DNA from: Flavimaribacter sp024343425
GTDB taxonomy: Bacteria; Pseudomonadota; Alphaproteobacteria; Rhizobiales; Rhizobiaceae
DNA: 64,000 bases
Direction of reading: 5' to 3'
Assembly: GCA_965227645.1 (NCBI GenBank)
Contig: OZ245773.1
Span: 1,736,001-1,800,000 of the forward strand
Shown here one piece after another: positions 44,537 to 53,286 of this stretch (position 1 is its first letter; every line of letters begins with the position of its first letter). The notes under the pieces are model-generated. The model saw only the letters and a list, made by a program, of their open reading frames with translations. It did not search any database and was not told the origin of the DNA. The position numbers were made by a program, and so were the translations under genes.

Positions 44537-45881
44537 TATAGGCGCTAACATAGGGTTGCGATTGGCGGTTTTCGTTTTCGTCTTGGCGGTTCCGCGAGCT
44601 TTTCGAGTGTCTTGTCTGACAGGGATCGGACAAATGCGGGGGACTGCAGGATTGCACTGATCATTACGACTGCATTTATGTGGATGTATCGCCAGAGGGA
44701 GACGGGCCTGTGTTTTCCGGTTCCAAGGGGAGAGAGTCCGGCGCCTCGCGTTGTGCGGAGGGCCGGTGGAGATCGATGAGCAGGGCGATGATGAGAGTGG
44801 CGTGGATCCAGGCCTGAACCAGATCCGGATCGAAGGCCCTGAGCTGCTCCAGATCGAACAGGGACTTCAGTCGTTTGAAGGCCAGTTCGACTTGCCATCG
44901 TCGTCGGTAAAGGGCCAGAATTTGCTGATGGCTCCAGCCCTCGGCGGGTAGCGAGGTCACCAGCATCAGACAACCAGCCAGAGCTTTTGCCTCATCGCTG
45001 AGCGTATAGCCGCCTTTCCTTGCATTCTTGATGGCCAGTCGCCGTGCGGCTTCGGCCTGTTTCGGCGGCAGGACGCAGAAAATAATGCGTGCATGCAGGA
45101 CAGGACGATCCCGGTCGCCCTCTATCCTGACAGGCAAGTCCTGCACGCCATCGGTTTCGGCGCATCTGGCCGCCGCCGCCCGGTCGAATGGCTTGCCTTG
45201 CGGGGTCTGCAGTTTCAGGGCTCTTGCCGTCAGGCGCACGACGTAATCCGCTCCTGCCGCCTGAACCGTCGAAAAATCGTTGTAGCGGCAGAATGCACGA
45301 TCACCCAGCCGGATATCGCCGGCCCTGAGATCGCCGCGGTAAAGTCGCTCAGCTTGCCGGCGGTCGGTGACTTGCGTGCTGATGAAGCGTTGGGCGCCAA
45401 TGTCGTAACTGGTATGCAGCACCCGATAGTGTTTGTGTTTGCCGCCCGGCGAGCAGACCATCGTCGCATCCACCGCCACAAGTCGGCGGCCCTCTTCATC
45501 GCCGCATCCTTCCGGATGGCAGGCTCCGTTCAGGACCGAAACCACTTGCGCCAGCCACGGGCCACAGTTGCGCAGCCGCTTCAATAGCGCAACATCCGAA
45601 AACGATGCCTCGCCTGCCTGCTCGGCCCAGGCCGCCGTCGTGCGCAGCGAAAACCCGCTCAGCGTATAAACAAGCACAAGCCGAAGGAGTTGACGAGCGC
45701 TGCGGATAATCCGCAATCGCTTGATCGCGCCGTACTCGCGGGCGCTCTCCTCCAGATCAACATACTCTTCCAGGCGATCGATAACGCCGTTCCAAGTCCA
45801 GCCGCAAGGCAAATCAATCTCACTCATAGGCAGCTTGAATCAGAACAAAACTGATTTGCCAACGAAAAGTTAGCGCCTATA
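44537..45881 (-). mobile_element. IS4-family insertion sequence in a palindromic repeat
   Basis: 1345 bp with perfect 13-bp termini TATAGGCGCTAAC / GTTAGCGCCTATA. The adjoining 12 bases are GGATCTTCGTCC on the left and GGACGAAGATCC on the right, which are reverse complements of each other, not direct copies. Together with the flanking repeat arms the perfect inverted repeat extends to 30 bp. One transposase gene fills the element. Confidence 0.85.
44676..45827 (-). CDS. IS4-family DDE transposase
   Basis: 383 residues. Catalytic Asp in LVAVDATMVCSPGG, Asp in IRLGDRAFCRYNDF and Glu in LALYRRRWQVELAFKRLKSLF (the YREK-like motif of the IS4 group). The frame is intact over its whole length, so it may be functional. 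Confidence 0.92.
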   Translation of the reverse strand: MSEIDLPCGWTWNGVIDRLEEYVDLEESAREYGAIKRLRIIRSARQLLRLVLVYTLSGFSLRTTAAWAEQAGEASFSDVALLKRLRNCGPWLAQVVSVLNGACHPEGCGDEEGRRLVAVDATMVCSPGGKHKHYRVLHTSYDIGAQRFISTQVTDRRQAERLYRGDLRAGDIRLGDRAFCRYNDFSTVQAAGADYVVRLTARALKLQTPQGKPFDRAAAARCAETDGVQDLPVRIEGDRDRPVLHARIIFCVLPPKQAEAARRLAIKNARKGGYTLSDEAKALAGCLMLVTSLPAEGWSHQQILALYRRRWQVELAFKRLKSLFDLEQLRAFDPDLVQAWIHATLIIALLIDLHRPSAQREAPDSLPLEPENTGPSPSGDTST

Positions 45882-46018
45882 GGACGAAGATCCGCGATCC
45901 ATGCCGCCACACCGCTGCGCGGCGTGACATCTTTTCCTCAGCTTATTGGCTTGCCGCGTGCTCCGCATTGGTTGCTCGAGCACTACCTATCCCCCTCATC
46001 GCGGACGAAGATCCGCGA
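45882..46018. repeat. Second copy of the intergenic repeat unit
   Basis: Starts with GGACGAAGATCCGCGATCC, continues with the CCGCCACACCGCTGCGCGGCGTGAC hairpin and ends with an uninterrupted palindrome ATCGCGGA-cgaaga-TCCGCGAT near 45996-46017. Confidence 0.8.
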
Positions 46019-46090
46019 TCCATACGGCTTCTCAACGAAACCACCGTTTCTACTTGAAATTGTATTTCAGCCAATGCAGTTTCAAACGCC

Positions 46091-46381
46091 ATGAAAGGCT
46101 ACGTCTATATCCTTGCCTCCAAACCAAAGGGTACGCTCTACACGGGCGTGACCCGCGATTTGCCGGGGCGTCTCTACGAGCACCAGAACAATCTGACGCC
46201 CGGCTTTACCTCCAGATACGGCGTCAAAACGCTGGTCTGGTTCGAGGAGCATGACCTGCTAGTCGCGGCAATCGCCAGGGAAAAGGCGATCAAGAAATGG
46301 AGGAGACCATGGAAATTTGCATTGATCGAGGAGATGAATCCTGAATGGGAGGACATATCCCACTGGTTGCACGGAATTTGA
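46091..46381 (+). CDS. GIY-YIG nuclease family protein (UPF0213-like)
   Basis: 96 residues consisting of the GIY-YIG domain alone: GYVYILASKPKGTLYTGVTRDLPGRLYEHQN, with catalytic Tyr pair, Arg and a later Glu (AIAREKAIKKWRRPWK). These single-domain proteins are widespread and poorly characterised. It lies between copies of palindromic intergenic repeats. Confidence 0.9.
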   Translation: MKGYVYILASKPKGTLYTGVTRDLPGRLYEHQNNLTPGFTSRYGVKTLVWFEEHDLLVAAIAREKAIKKWRRPWKFALIEEMNPEWEDISHWLHGI

Positions 46382-46856
46382 AGTGATTTTCCATGTGCGG
46401 CCGGATAATTAATGCATTCCGGTAACTCGGCATTTGCCGTGAGACCGAATAGATCCCGGCTCTGAGGCCGGGATGAGGGTGGTTTGAGAGGGCCGTAAAA
46501 ACAACCGGCGTATCGACTTGCCGTATATTCTGCGTAAGCCGTTCAGGCGCCACCTATCTCACTCATCGCGGACGCACCTCCGCAATTCATGCGGCCACGC
46601 CACTGCGTGGCGAGACATCATTTCCTCAGCTTACTGGCTTGCCGCGTGCTCCGCATTGGATGCTCAGGCGCTACCTACCTTCCTCATCGCGGACGAAGAT
46701 CCGCGATCCATACGGCGGCGCCATTCGCGTGACTGGAGATCATTTCCTGAGAGTAAGGGGTGCCGGAACATAAAGCGAACATTTCTGCTGCGTTCCAGGG
46801 CATTCTGTGCTATAAGAGGAGCCGCGAAATCCGCGCGACCAGGCGTCCGAGACGTA
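46382..46856. repeat. Third copy of the intergenic repeat unit
   Basis: At about 46566-46712: ATCGCGGA..., GCCACGC-cact-GCGTGGC hairpin, TTTCCTCAGCTTACTGG..., and the palindrome ATCGCGGA-cgaaga-TCCGCGAT near 46685. Diverged from the copies at 44.4 and 45.9 kb. No gene is seen in the rest of the region. Confidence 0.75.
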
Positions 46857-47245
46857 AAAACGCGGATTCCCGAAACAAAGCCAAACCCGCGAAATCCGAA
46901 TTCCCGAAACAAAGCCAGATCATGAAACACCCGCCACCACCACCACCCCTCCTGCCGGACTTGATCCGGCATCCAGCAGCCACGCGTCTGCGTGGCGAAA
47001 GATGAAGCAGCAAACGCTCAAAACCCAGTTTCCCGAAACGAACCCAAACAGGCGAAACGGCCATTTCCCGAAACAAAGCCAGTTTATGAAACAGCCCCCA
47101 CCACCACCCCTCCTGCCGGACTTGATCCGGCATCCAGCAGCCACGCGTCTGCGTGGCGGAAGATGAAGCGGCCAACGCCCGAAACCCCGATTCCCGAAAC
47201 AAAGCCAAACACGCGAAACGGCCATTTCCCGAAACAAAGCCAGAT
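46857..47245. repeat. Tandem repeat of ~162 bp with two-hairpin cores
   Basis: TTCCCGAAACAAAGCC-type words recur in pairs near 46866/46902, 47031/47066 and 47190/47226 (period 160-164 bp). Between pairs lies a core: TGCCGGA-cttga-TCCGGCA (46953-46971; 47114-47132), then TCCAGCAG, then a CCACGC-gtct-GCGTGG stem. Non-coding. Confidence 0.85.
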
Positions 47246-47313
47246 GCGACGCAGAGCTGAATCCTGTTGCGAGAATCGTTTAAGTTGTCGTTCTAATGAG
47301 CAGTAATAATTAC

Positions 47314-48300
47314 CTATTCCTCCCCATACCCATCAAAGAGAGCCGTGGAGATATACCGTTCCGAACTGCTGGCGAGCACCGTCACCACCGTCTTGCTGGC
47401 CATGTCGTCGCGGGCGGCGAGACGCATCGCGCAGGCCAGCGCCGCTCCGGAAGAGATGCCGCCGGCGATGCCTTCTTCCGCCGCCAGCTTGCGCGCGGTG
47501 GTCATCGCCTCCTCGTTGCTCACCAGCATCACCTCGTCGATGATGTCGGTGTTGAGGATCGGCGGAACGAAGCCCGCGCCAATGCCCTGGATCATGTGCG
47601 GCGAGTGAGTTCCGCCCGAAAGAACGGGGCTGTTTTCCGGCTCCACCGCGACCATCTTCAGCTCCGGCTTGCGGGCCTTCAGGACCTCGCCGACCCCGGT
47701 CAGCGTTCCGCCCGTGCCGACGCCCAGCACCACCGCGTCCACCTTGCCGTCGGTGTCGCGCCAGATTTCCTCGGCCGTTGTCCGGCGGTGGATTTCCGGG
47801 TTCGCCGGGTTGCCGAACTGCCAGGGCATGGCCGCGCCGGGCGTCGCGTCGATGATCTCCTGCGCCTTGTCGATCGCGCCCTTGATGCCCTTTTCCTTCG
47901 GCGTCAGAACCAGCTCCGCGCCCAGGAATTTCATCAGCTTGCGCCGTTCGATCGAAAAGCTGTCGGGCATGGTGAGGATACAGCGATAGCCCTTGGCCGC
48001 GCACACGAAGGCGAGCGCAATGCCGGTGTTGCCGGAGGTCGGCTCCACCACGGTCCCTCCGGGCTTCAGCGTGCCGTCGGCCTCCATCGCCTCCACCATG
48101 GCGACGCCGATGCGGTCCTTGACGCTCGACAGGGGGTTGAAGAATTCGAGCTTGGCGAGCACGTCCGCCTTGCAGCCGGCCTCCGCCGTCAGCTTCTTTA
48201 TCCGGACCAGCGGCGTGTTGCCGATCGTCTCGGGCGCGCCGTCATACACCCGGCCGCGGCCGGGTTCGTCCAGTTTCGATGCGGGTGATGTCTGGTCCAT
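47314..48300 (-). CDS. cysK: Cysteine synthase A
   Basis: 328 residues. Makes cysteine from O-acetylserine and sulfide with PLP. Lys61 (NPLSSVKDRIG) binds PLP, TSGNTG is the substrate loop, GVGTGGTLTGVGEVL the phosphate cup, and GISSGAAL carries the Ser near the PLP ring. The ~20-residue N-terminal lead is slightly longer than in E. coli CysK. The C-terminus ends SERYISTALFDGYGEE, with the usual length. Confidence 0.94.
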   Translation of the reverse strand: MDQTSPASKLDEPGRGRVYDGAPETIGNTPLVRIKKLTAEAGCKADVLAKLEFFNPLSSVKDRIGVAMVEAMEADGTLKPGGTVVEPTSGNTGIALAFVCAAKGYRCILTMPDSFSIERRKLMKFLGAELVLTPKEKGIKGAIDKAQEIIDATPGAAMPWQFGNPANPEIHRRTTAEEIWRDTDGKVDAVVLGVGTGGTLTGVGEVLKARKPELKMVAVEPENSPVLSGGTHSPHMIQGIGAGFVPPILNTDIIDEVMLVSNEEAMTTARKLAAEEGIAGGISSGAALACAMRLAARDDMASKTVVTVLASSSERYISTALFDGYGEE

Positions 48301-48407
48301 GTCGAACTCCTCCTTGATCTCGGCCGAAACGTATCAGCAATTTGTCAGGTCTGTACAGAATGATAGTAGTAGGCCAGATGTCATTGACTGACGAAGGAAA
48401 GTATAAA

Positions 48408-48851
48408 ATGCGCTTTTCATTTCTTTTTATTATCGCGGCGCTGTTGTTCGGAAGCGGTTCGGCATGGGCCGATTGCGGCGATCCGGCAGGGCCCTGCGAC
48501 GGCGTCGACGAGCGGCTCGACATGGCCGGGATCGGCTCGCCGGCCGAAGCCCGGGCGTTCCTTGCCGACCTCAAGCAGGCGGCGAAGACCGACGACAAGG
48601 CGAAGCTCGTCGCCATGGTCCGCTACCCGTTCAGCCTCTACGAGACCGGCAAGCTGGTGAAGACCTACGACGACGCGGCGGCCCTGCAGGCCGATTTCTC
48701 CAAGGTGTTCACGCCGGCGGTGCTGGCGGCGATCGAAAAGGCGACCTATGGTTCGCTCTTCATCCGCGACCAGGGCGCGATGATCGGCGACGGCGAAGTC
48801 TGGTTCACCGGCGGGCCGGACGGCGTGAAGATCTCCGCCATCAACCCGTAA
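48408..48851 (+). CDS. Small secreted protein, function unknown
   Basis: 147 residues with a signal peptide (MRFSFLFIIAALLFGSGSAWA) and a mature part containing CGDPAGPCDG (possible disulfide), LVAMVRYPFSLYETGKLVKTYDDAAALQADFSKVFTP and a C-terminal FTGGPDGVKISAINP. This pattern resembles small periplasmic proteins of NTF2-like shape, but no family is named. GAAGGAAAG precedes ATG 48408. Confidence 0.75.
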   Translation: MRFSFLFIIAALLFGSGSAWADCGDPAGPCDGVDERLDMAGIGSPAEARAFLADLKQAAKTDDKAKLVAMVRYPFSLYETGKLVKTYDDAAALQADFSKVFTPAVLAAIEKATYGSLFIRDQGAMIGDGEVWFTGGPDGVKISAINP

Positions 48852-48882
48852 AAAAACCTCCGGGCGCTTGCGCGTCCGGAGG
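48850..48882 (-). terminator. Rho-independent terminator of nrdJ
   Basis: Read leftwards: CCTCCGGACGC, loop GCAA, GCGCCCGGAGG, then TTTTTT. It lies 28 bp after the nrdJ stop codon. It also overlaps the end of the convergent secreted-protein gene and may serve both. Confidence 0.85.
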
Positions 48883-48909
48883 CTTGATGTCAGCCGGTCG
48901 TGAGATCGG

Positions 48910-51900
48910 TCAGCTGCAGCCGCTGGTCGATCCGCAGGTGTCGCACTTCAGGCAGGTTCCATTGCGCACCATGGTGAAGTTCGAGCACTCCGAGCAGGCG
49001 TCGCCCGTATAGCCCTGCATGATAGCCTTGGCGCGGCGGCTCGCCTCGATCTTCTCCTCGTGCTGTTCGATCCTGGTTTCGGCATTCTCGAACAGCGTGT
49101 CGGTGACCGTTTCCTCGATTTCGATCTCTTCGCTCAGCTCCCGGGCGCGCTCCTCGTAGTCGCGCTTGAAGGCCTGGGCCTCTTCCGGGTCGATGGCTGG
49201 AACCGAGCGGGCCACGGCCGCGCCGCCGGCGATCGCCGTCACGTTGTGCGAGACGCCGCCGCCCTTGGGCTTCGCGCCCATCGGCTGGCCGCCGGGGGCG
49301 ACGAGCTCCAGCTTGTGGCCGCGGGTCCAGCCCTTGGAGACCGGCACGGTCTTGCCTTCCTTGATGCCCTTGCCGAGCGCCGTGTTGGAGAAGTCCGACG
49401 TGTCGACATGCGACAGGTCGTGGCGCTCCAGATAGGAGACCGCAAGCTCGCGGAACACGTAGTCGAGGATCGACGTCGCGTTCTTGATCGCGTCGTTGCC
49501 CGTCACGATGCCGGCCGGTTCGAACTTGGTGAAGGTAAAGGCCTCCACATATTCCTCCAGCGGCACGCCGTACTGCAGGCCGAGCGAGATGGCGATGGCG
49601 AAGTTGTTCATCATCGCGCGGAAGGCCGCGCCTTCCTTGTGCATGTCGATGAAGATCTCGCCGAGGCGTCCGTCGTCGAACTCGCCGGTCCTCAGGTACA
49701 CCTTGTGTCCGCCAACGACGGCCTTCTGGGTGTAGCCCTTGCGGCGGTTCGGCAGCTTCTCGCGGTCCCGGACCACCTTCTCGATCACCCGCTCGACGAT
49801 CTTCTCGGTCACCGTCACCGCGCGGGCGGCCGTCGGCGCCTCGATCAGTTCCTCGATGACGTCGTCCTCGTCGTCCTCGTCCTCGATCAGCGAGGCGTTG
49901 AGGGGCTGCGACAGTTTCGAACCGTCGCGGTAGAGGGCGTTGGCCTTCAGCGCAAGCTTCCACGACAGCATGTAGGCCGACTTGCAGTCCTCGATGCTCG
50001 CGTCGTTCGGCATGTTGATCGTCTTGGAGATCGCGCCGGAAATGAACGGCTGGGCCGCCGCCATCATCCGGATGTGGCTCTCGGTCGACAGATAGCGCTT
50101 GCCGATCTTGCCGCAGGGGTTGGCGCAGTCGAACACCGGCAGGTGCTCGTCACGCAGGCCCGGCGCGCCTTCCAGCGTCATCGATCCGCAGACATGGATG
50201 TTGGCCGCCTCGATCTCCTTCTTCGAGAAGCCCAGATGCTCCAGCATGTTGAACTCGAGGTCGTTCAGCTGCTCGTCGCTGATCCCCAGGACGTCACGGC
50301 AGAACTCGGCGCCGAGCGTCCACTGGTTGAACACGAACTTCATGTCGAAGGCGGAAGCCAGCGCCGCGTTCAGCGCCTCGATCTTCTCGTCGGTGAAGCC
50401 CTTGGCCTTCAGCGCGCCGGGGTTGATCGCCGGCGCCTGGTTCGTGTTGCCGTGGCCGACCGCGTAGGCCTCGATCTCGGCGATCGCGCTTTCCGAATAG
50501 CCGAGCGTGCGAAGCGCCGCCGGCACCGCGCGGTTGATGATCTTGAAGTAGCCGCCGCCGGCCAGCTTCTTGAATTTGACGAGCGCGAAGTCCGGCTCGA
50601 TGCCGGTCGTGTCGCAGTCCATCACCAGGCCGATCGTTCCGGTCGGCGCGATCACCGTCGACTGCGCGTTTCGGTAGCCGTGCTTCTCGCCGAGTTCGAC
50701 GGCCCGGTCCCAGGCGGCCTTGGCGTGGTCGACCAGGTCCTGGTCCGGGCAATCGTCATGGACGAGCGCGACGGGCAGGGTGGACAGGTTCTCGTAACCG
50801 GCCGTCTCGCCATAAGCGGCCTGACGGTGGTTGCGCATCACGCGCAGCATGTTGTCGCGGTTGGGTTCGAAACCAGGGAAGGGGCCGAGTTCGCCCGACA
50901 TTTCGGCCGACGTGGCGTAGGCGACGCCGGTCATGATCGCGGTGATCGCCCCGCAGATCGCGCGGCCGGCGTCGGAGTCGTACGGGATGCCCGACGTCAT
51001 CAGCATGCCGCCGATATTGGCGTAGCCGAGCCCCAGCGTGCGGTACTTGTAGGACAGCTCCGCGATCTGCTTGGACGGGAACTGCGCCATCATCACCGAG
51101 ATTTCCAGCACCATGGTCCACAGGCGCACGGCGTGTTCGAACTCGCCGATACGGAACTTGTTGACCTTGCCTTCCATGAACTGCAGCAGGTTCAGCGAGG
51201 CGAGGTTGCAGGCCGTGTCGTCCAGGAACATGTATTCCGAGCACGGATTGGACGCGCGGATCGGGCCGGCGGCCGGGCAGGTGTGCCAGTCGTTCATGGT
51301 CGTGTTGAAGTGCAGGCCCGGATCGGCGGACGCCCAGGCGGCGTGGCCGATGTCGTCCCACAGCTTGCGCGCCTTGATCGTCTTCATCACCTTGCCGTCG
51401 ATGCGGCCGGTCAGGTTCCAGTCGCCGTCAGTCTCGACAGCGTTCAGGAAATCGTCTCGGATCGAGACCGAGTTGTTCGAGTTCTGGCCGGACACCGTCA
51501 GATAGGCTTCCGAATCCCAGTCCGTGTTATAGGTCGGAAATTCGATGTCCTTGTAGCCCTGGCGTGCGAACTGGATCACGCGCTTGACGTAGTTTTCCGG
51601 AACGAAGGCCTTCTTCGCCGCGCGGATTTCGCGCTTCAGCGCCGGGTTCTTCGCCGGGTCGAAACAGTCGCCGTCCGGTCCCTCGCAGTTAACGCAGGCC
51701 TTGAGGATCGCTTTCAGGTGCTGCGAAACCGTCTTCGAACCGGTCACGAGGGCGGCGACCTTCTGCTCTTCCTTCACCTTCCAGTTGATGTAGTCCTCAA
51801 TATCCGGATGATCGATGTCGACGACCACCATCTTGGCCGCGCGGCGCGTCGTGCCGCCCGACTTAATGGCGCCGGCGGCGCGGTCGCCGATCTTCAGGAA

Positions 51901-52668
51901 GGACATGAGGCCCGACGACTTGCCGCCGCCGGAGAGCTTCTCGCCTTCGCCGCGCAGATAGGAGAAGTTGGAGCCGGTGCCCGATCCGTATTTGAACAGG
52001 CGCGCCTCGCGCACCCACAGATCCATGATGCCGTTCTCGTTGACGAGATCGTCTCCGACCGACTGGATGAAGCAGGCGTGCGGCTGCGGATGCTCGTAGG
52101 AGGATTTCGAGCGGGTGAGCTTGCCGGTGAACGGGTCGACATAGAAATGGCCCTGGCCGGGTCCGTCGATGCCATAGGCCCAGTGCAGACCGGTGTTGAA
52201 CCATTGCGGGCTGTTGGGCGCGACGCGCTGTGTCGCCAGCATGTAGGCGATTTCATCGTGGAAGGCGCGGGCGTCCTCCTCGCTGTCGAAATAGCCGCCT
52301 TTCCAGCCCCAGTATGTCCAGGTGCCGGCCAGCCGGGAGAACACCTGGCGCGCATCGGTTTCGGAACCGTAGCGCTCATCCTCAGGCAGTTCCTTCAGAG
52401 CCTTCGCATCGGCTTCGGAACGCCAAAGCCAGGAGGGAACGGAATTCTCTTCGACTTTTTTCAGGCGCGCGGGAACACCAGCCTTGCGGAAATATTTCTG
52501 CGCGAGAATGTCACTCGCGACCTGGGAAAACTGCGCAGGGACATCAATGTTTTCCAGACGGAACACGATGGAGCCATCGGGATTCCTGATCTCGCTCGTG
52601 GCCTTGCGGAATTCGATTTCCGCATAGGGAGAGTGTCCTTCTTTCGTGAATTTTCGCTCGATGCGCAT
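48910..52668 (-). CDS. nrdJ: Adenosylcobalamin-dependent ribonucleotide reductase (class II)
   Basis: 1252 residues. Reduces ribonucleotides to deoxyribonucleotides with a B12-derived radical, independent of oxygen. Recognised by QPHACFIQSVGDDLVNENGIMDLW, the substrate region GSGTGSNFSYLRGEGEKLSGGG, NPCSEYMFLDDTACNLASLNL and APTGTIGLVMDCDTTGIEPDFAL, and by the C-terminal zinc-finger cysteines CSECSNF...CLKCDTCGSTSGCS that pass electrons. ATG 52668 has GAGGGAAAG upstream. Two NrdR-like boxes precede it. Confidence 0.95.
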   Translation of the reverse strand: MRIERKFTKEGHSPYAEIEFRKATSEIRNPDGSIVFRLENIDVPAQFSQVASDILAQKYFRKAGVPARLKKVEENSVPSWLWRSEADAKALKELPEDERYGSETDARQVFSRLAGTWTYWGWKGGYFDSEEDARAFHDEIAYMLATQRVAPNSPQWFNTGLHWAYGIDGPGQGHFYVDPFTGKLTRSKSSYEHPQPHACFIQSVGDDLVNENGIMDLWVREARLFKYGSGTGSNFSYLRGEGEKLSGGGKSSGLMSFLKIGDRAAGAIKSGGTTRRAAKMVVVDIDHPDIEDYINWKVKEEQKVAALVTGSKTVSQHLKAILKACVNCEGPDGDCFDPAKNPALKREIRAAKKAFVPENYVKRVIQFARQGYKDIEFPTYNTDWDSEAYLTVSGQNSNNSVSIRDDFLNAVETDGDWNLTGRIDGKVMKTIKARKLWDDIGHAAWASADPGLHFNTTMNDWHTCPAAGPIRASNPCSEYMFLDDTACNLASLNLLQFMEGKVNKFRIGEFEHAVRLWTMVLEISVMMAQFPSKQIAELSYKYRTLGLGYANIGGMLMTSGIPYDSDAGRAICGAITAIMTGVAYATSAEMSGELGPFPGFEPNRDNMLRVMRNHRQAAYGETAGYENLSTLPVALVHDDCPDQDLVDHAKAAWDRAVELGEKHGYRNAQSTVIAPTGTIGLVMDCDTTGIEPDFALVKFKKLAGGGYFKIINRAVPAALRTLGYSESAIAEIEAYAVGHGNTNQAPAINPGALKAKGFTDEKIEALNAALASAFDMKFVFNQWTLGAEFCRDVLGISDEQLNDLEFNMLEHLGFSKKEIEAANIHVCGSMTLEGAPGLRDEHLPVFDCANPCGKIGKRYLSTESHIRMMAAAQPFISGAISKTINMPNDASIEDCKSAYMLSWKLALKANALYRDGSKLSQPLNASLIEDEDDEDDVIEELIEAPTAARAVTVTEKIVERVIEKVVRDREKLPNRRKGYTQKAVVGGHKVYLRTGEFDDGRLGEIFIDMHKEGAAFRAMMNNFAIAISLGLQYGVPLEEYVEAFTFTKFEPAGIVTGNDAIKNATSILDYVFRELAVSYLERHDLSHVDTSDFSNTALGKGIKEGKTVPVSKGWTRGHKLELVAPGGQPMGAKPKGGGVSHNVTAIAGGAAVARSVPAIDPEEAQAFKRDYEERARELSEEIEIEETVTDTLFENAETRIEQHEEKIEASRRAKAIMQGYTGDACSECSNFTMVRNGTCLKCDTCGSTSGCS

Positions 52669-53286
52669 TCTTTCCCTCGTTTGTTTGAAAATCCCGCCGA
52701 CGCGCCGTCGCCAACAGGCAATACCCCACTTTCGCAACCATTCCGAGAGGTATGGCTACGTGTCTCGATTAGCGTTTCGGTGTTGAGTGCATCCTCACCA
52801 CAAGCGCTATATCTTGTGTCATTCTCGGCCGCAAACACTAAAGATAGTATTAACAGCTTCTTTTTACCAATCACTTTTTTGTCGGATTGCCGAAAAAAAA
52901 GCGCGCCAAAACCCCGGTTGCAAAGACTGTATTCCAGTCGCCACAACCTGCAAGAACACCGCACAAACAACTGATATAGGCCTGATTGAAGAACGCCCAA
53001 GCCGCGCTGTCACCACAACGTTCGCACAGTACAACGCGACTCGTTTTGGACCGTCAAGGGCTTGTTCAAGACAGATTTATGAACACTAGATATTGTGTGT
53101 CATCATTGTGGAAAATGGGGAAAGCGAAGGCCTTGAAATTCCCGCACTTGCCGCTTCGTCAACCCCGAAAATAGTCCGCTTCGAATTTTTCCGGTTTTCT
53201 TCGAGAACACCTCGCGCCTATCGTGAGTCGGTCGGCGTCAAGATGCTTCAGGCGTTATTTTTCGCGAATCAGAACAAGCCGGCTGC
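52669..53286. other. Promoter region of nrdJ and spacer
   Basis: No gene is credible here. Contains the NrdR-like boxes at 52804-52850 and an AT-rich segment. No cobalamin riboswitch could be recognised by eye. Confidence 0.5.
52804..52850. promoter_or_regulatory. Tandem NrdR-like boxes upstream of nrdJ
   Basis: Box 1 (52804-52819) reads ACACAAGATATAGCGC on the minus strand, box 2 (52835-52850) ACACTAAAGATAGTAT on the plus strand. Each agrees with the NrdR consensus acaCwAtATaTwGtgt at 13 of 16 positions. The boxes start exactly 31 bp apart, the three-turn spacing known for NrdR sites. Confidence 0.75.

Noticed and set aside
49060..52974. A 1304-residue open frame on the plus strand
   Set aside because: It lies antisense to nrdJ, shows no family motif, and is a by-product of high-GC codon use opposite a long real gene.
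52669..53286. Cobalamin riboswitch upstream of nrdJ
   Set aside because: I could not identify a B12-box-like core; the NrdR-type boxes are a better explanation.
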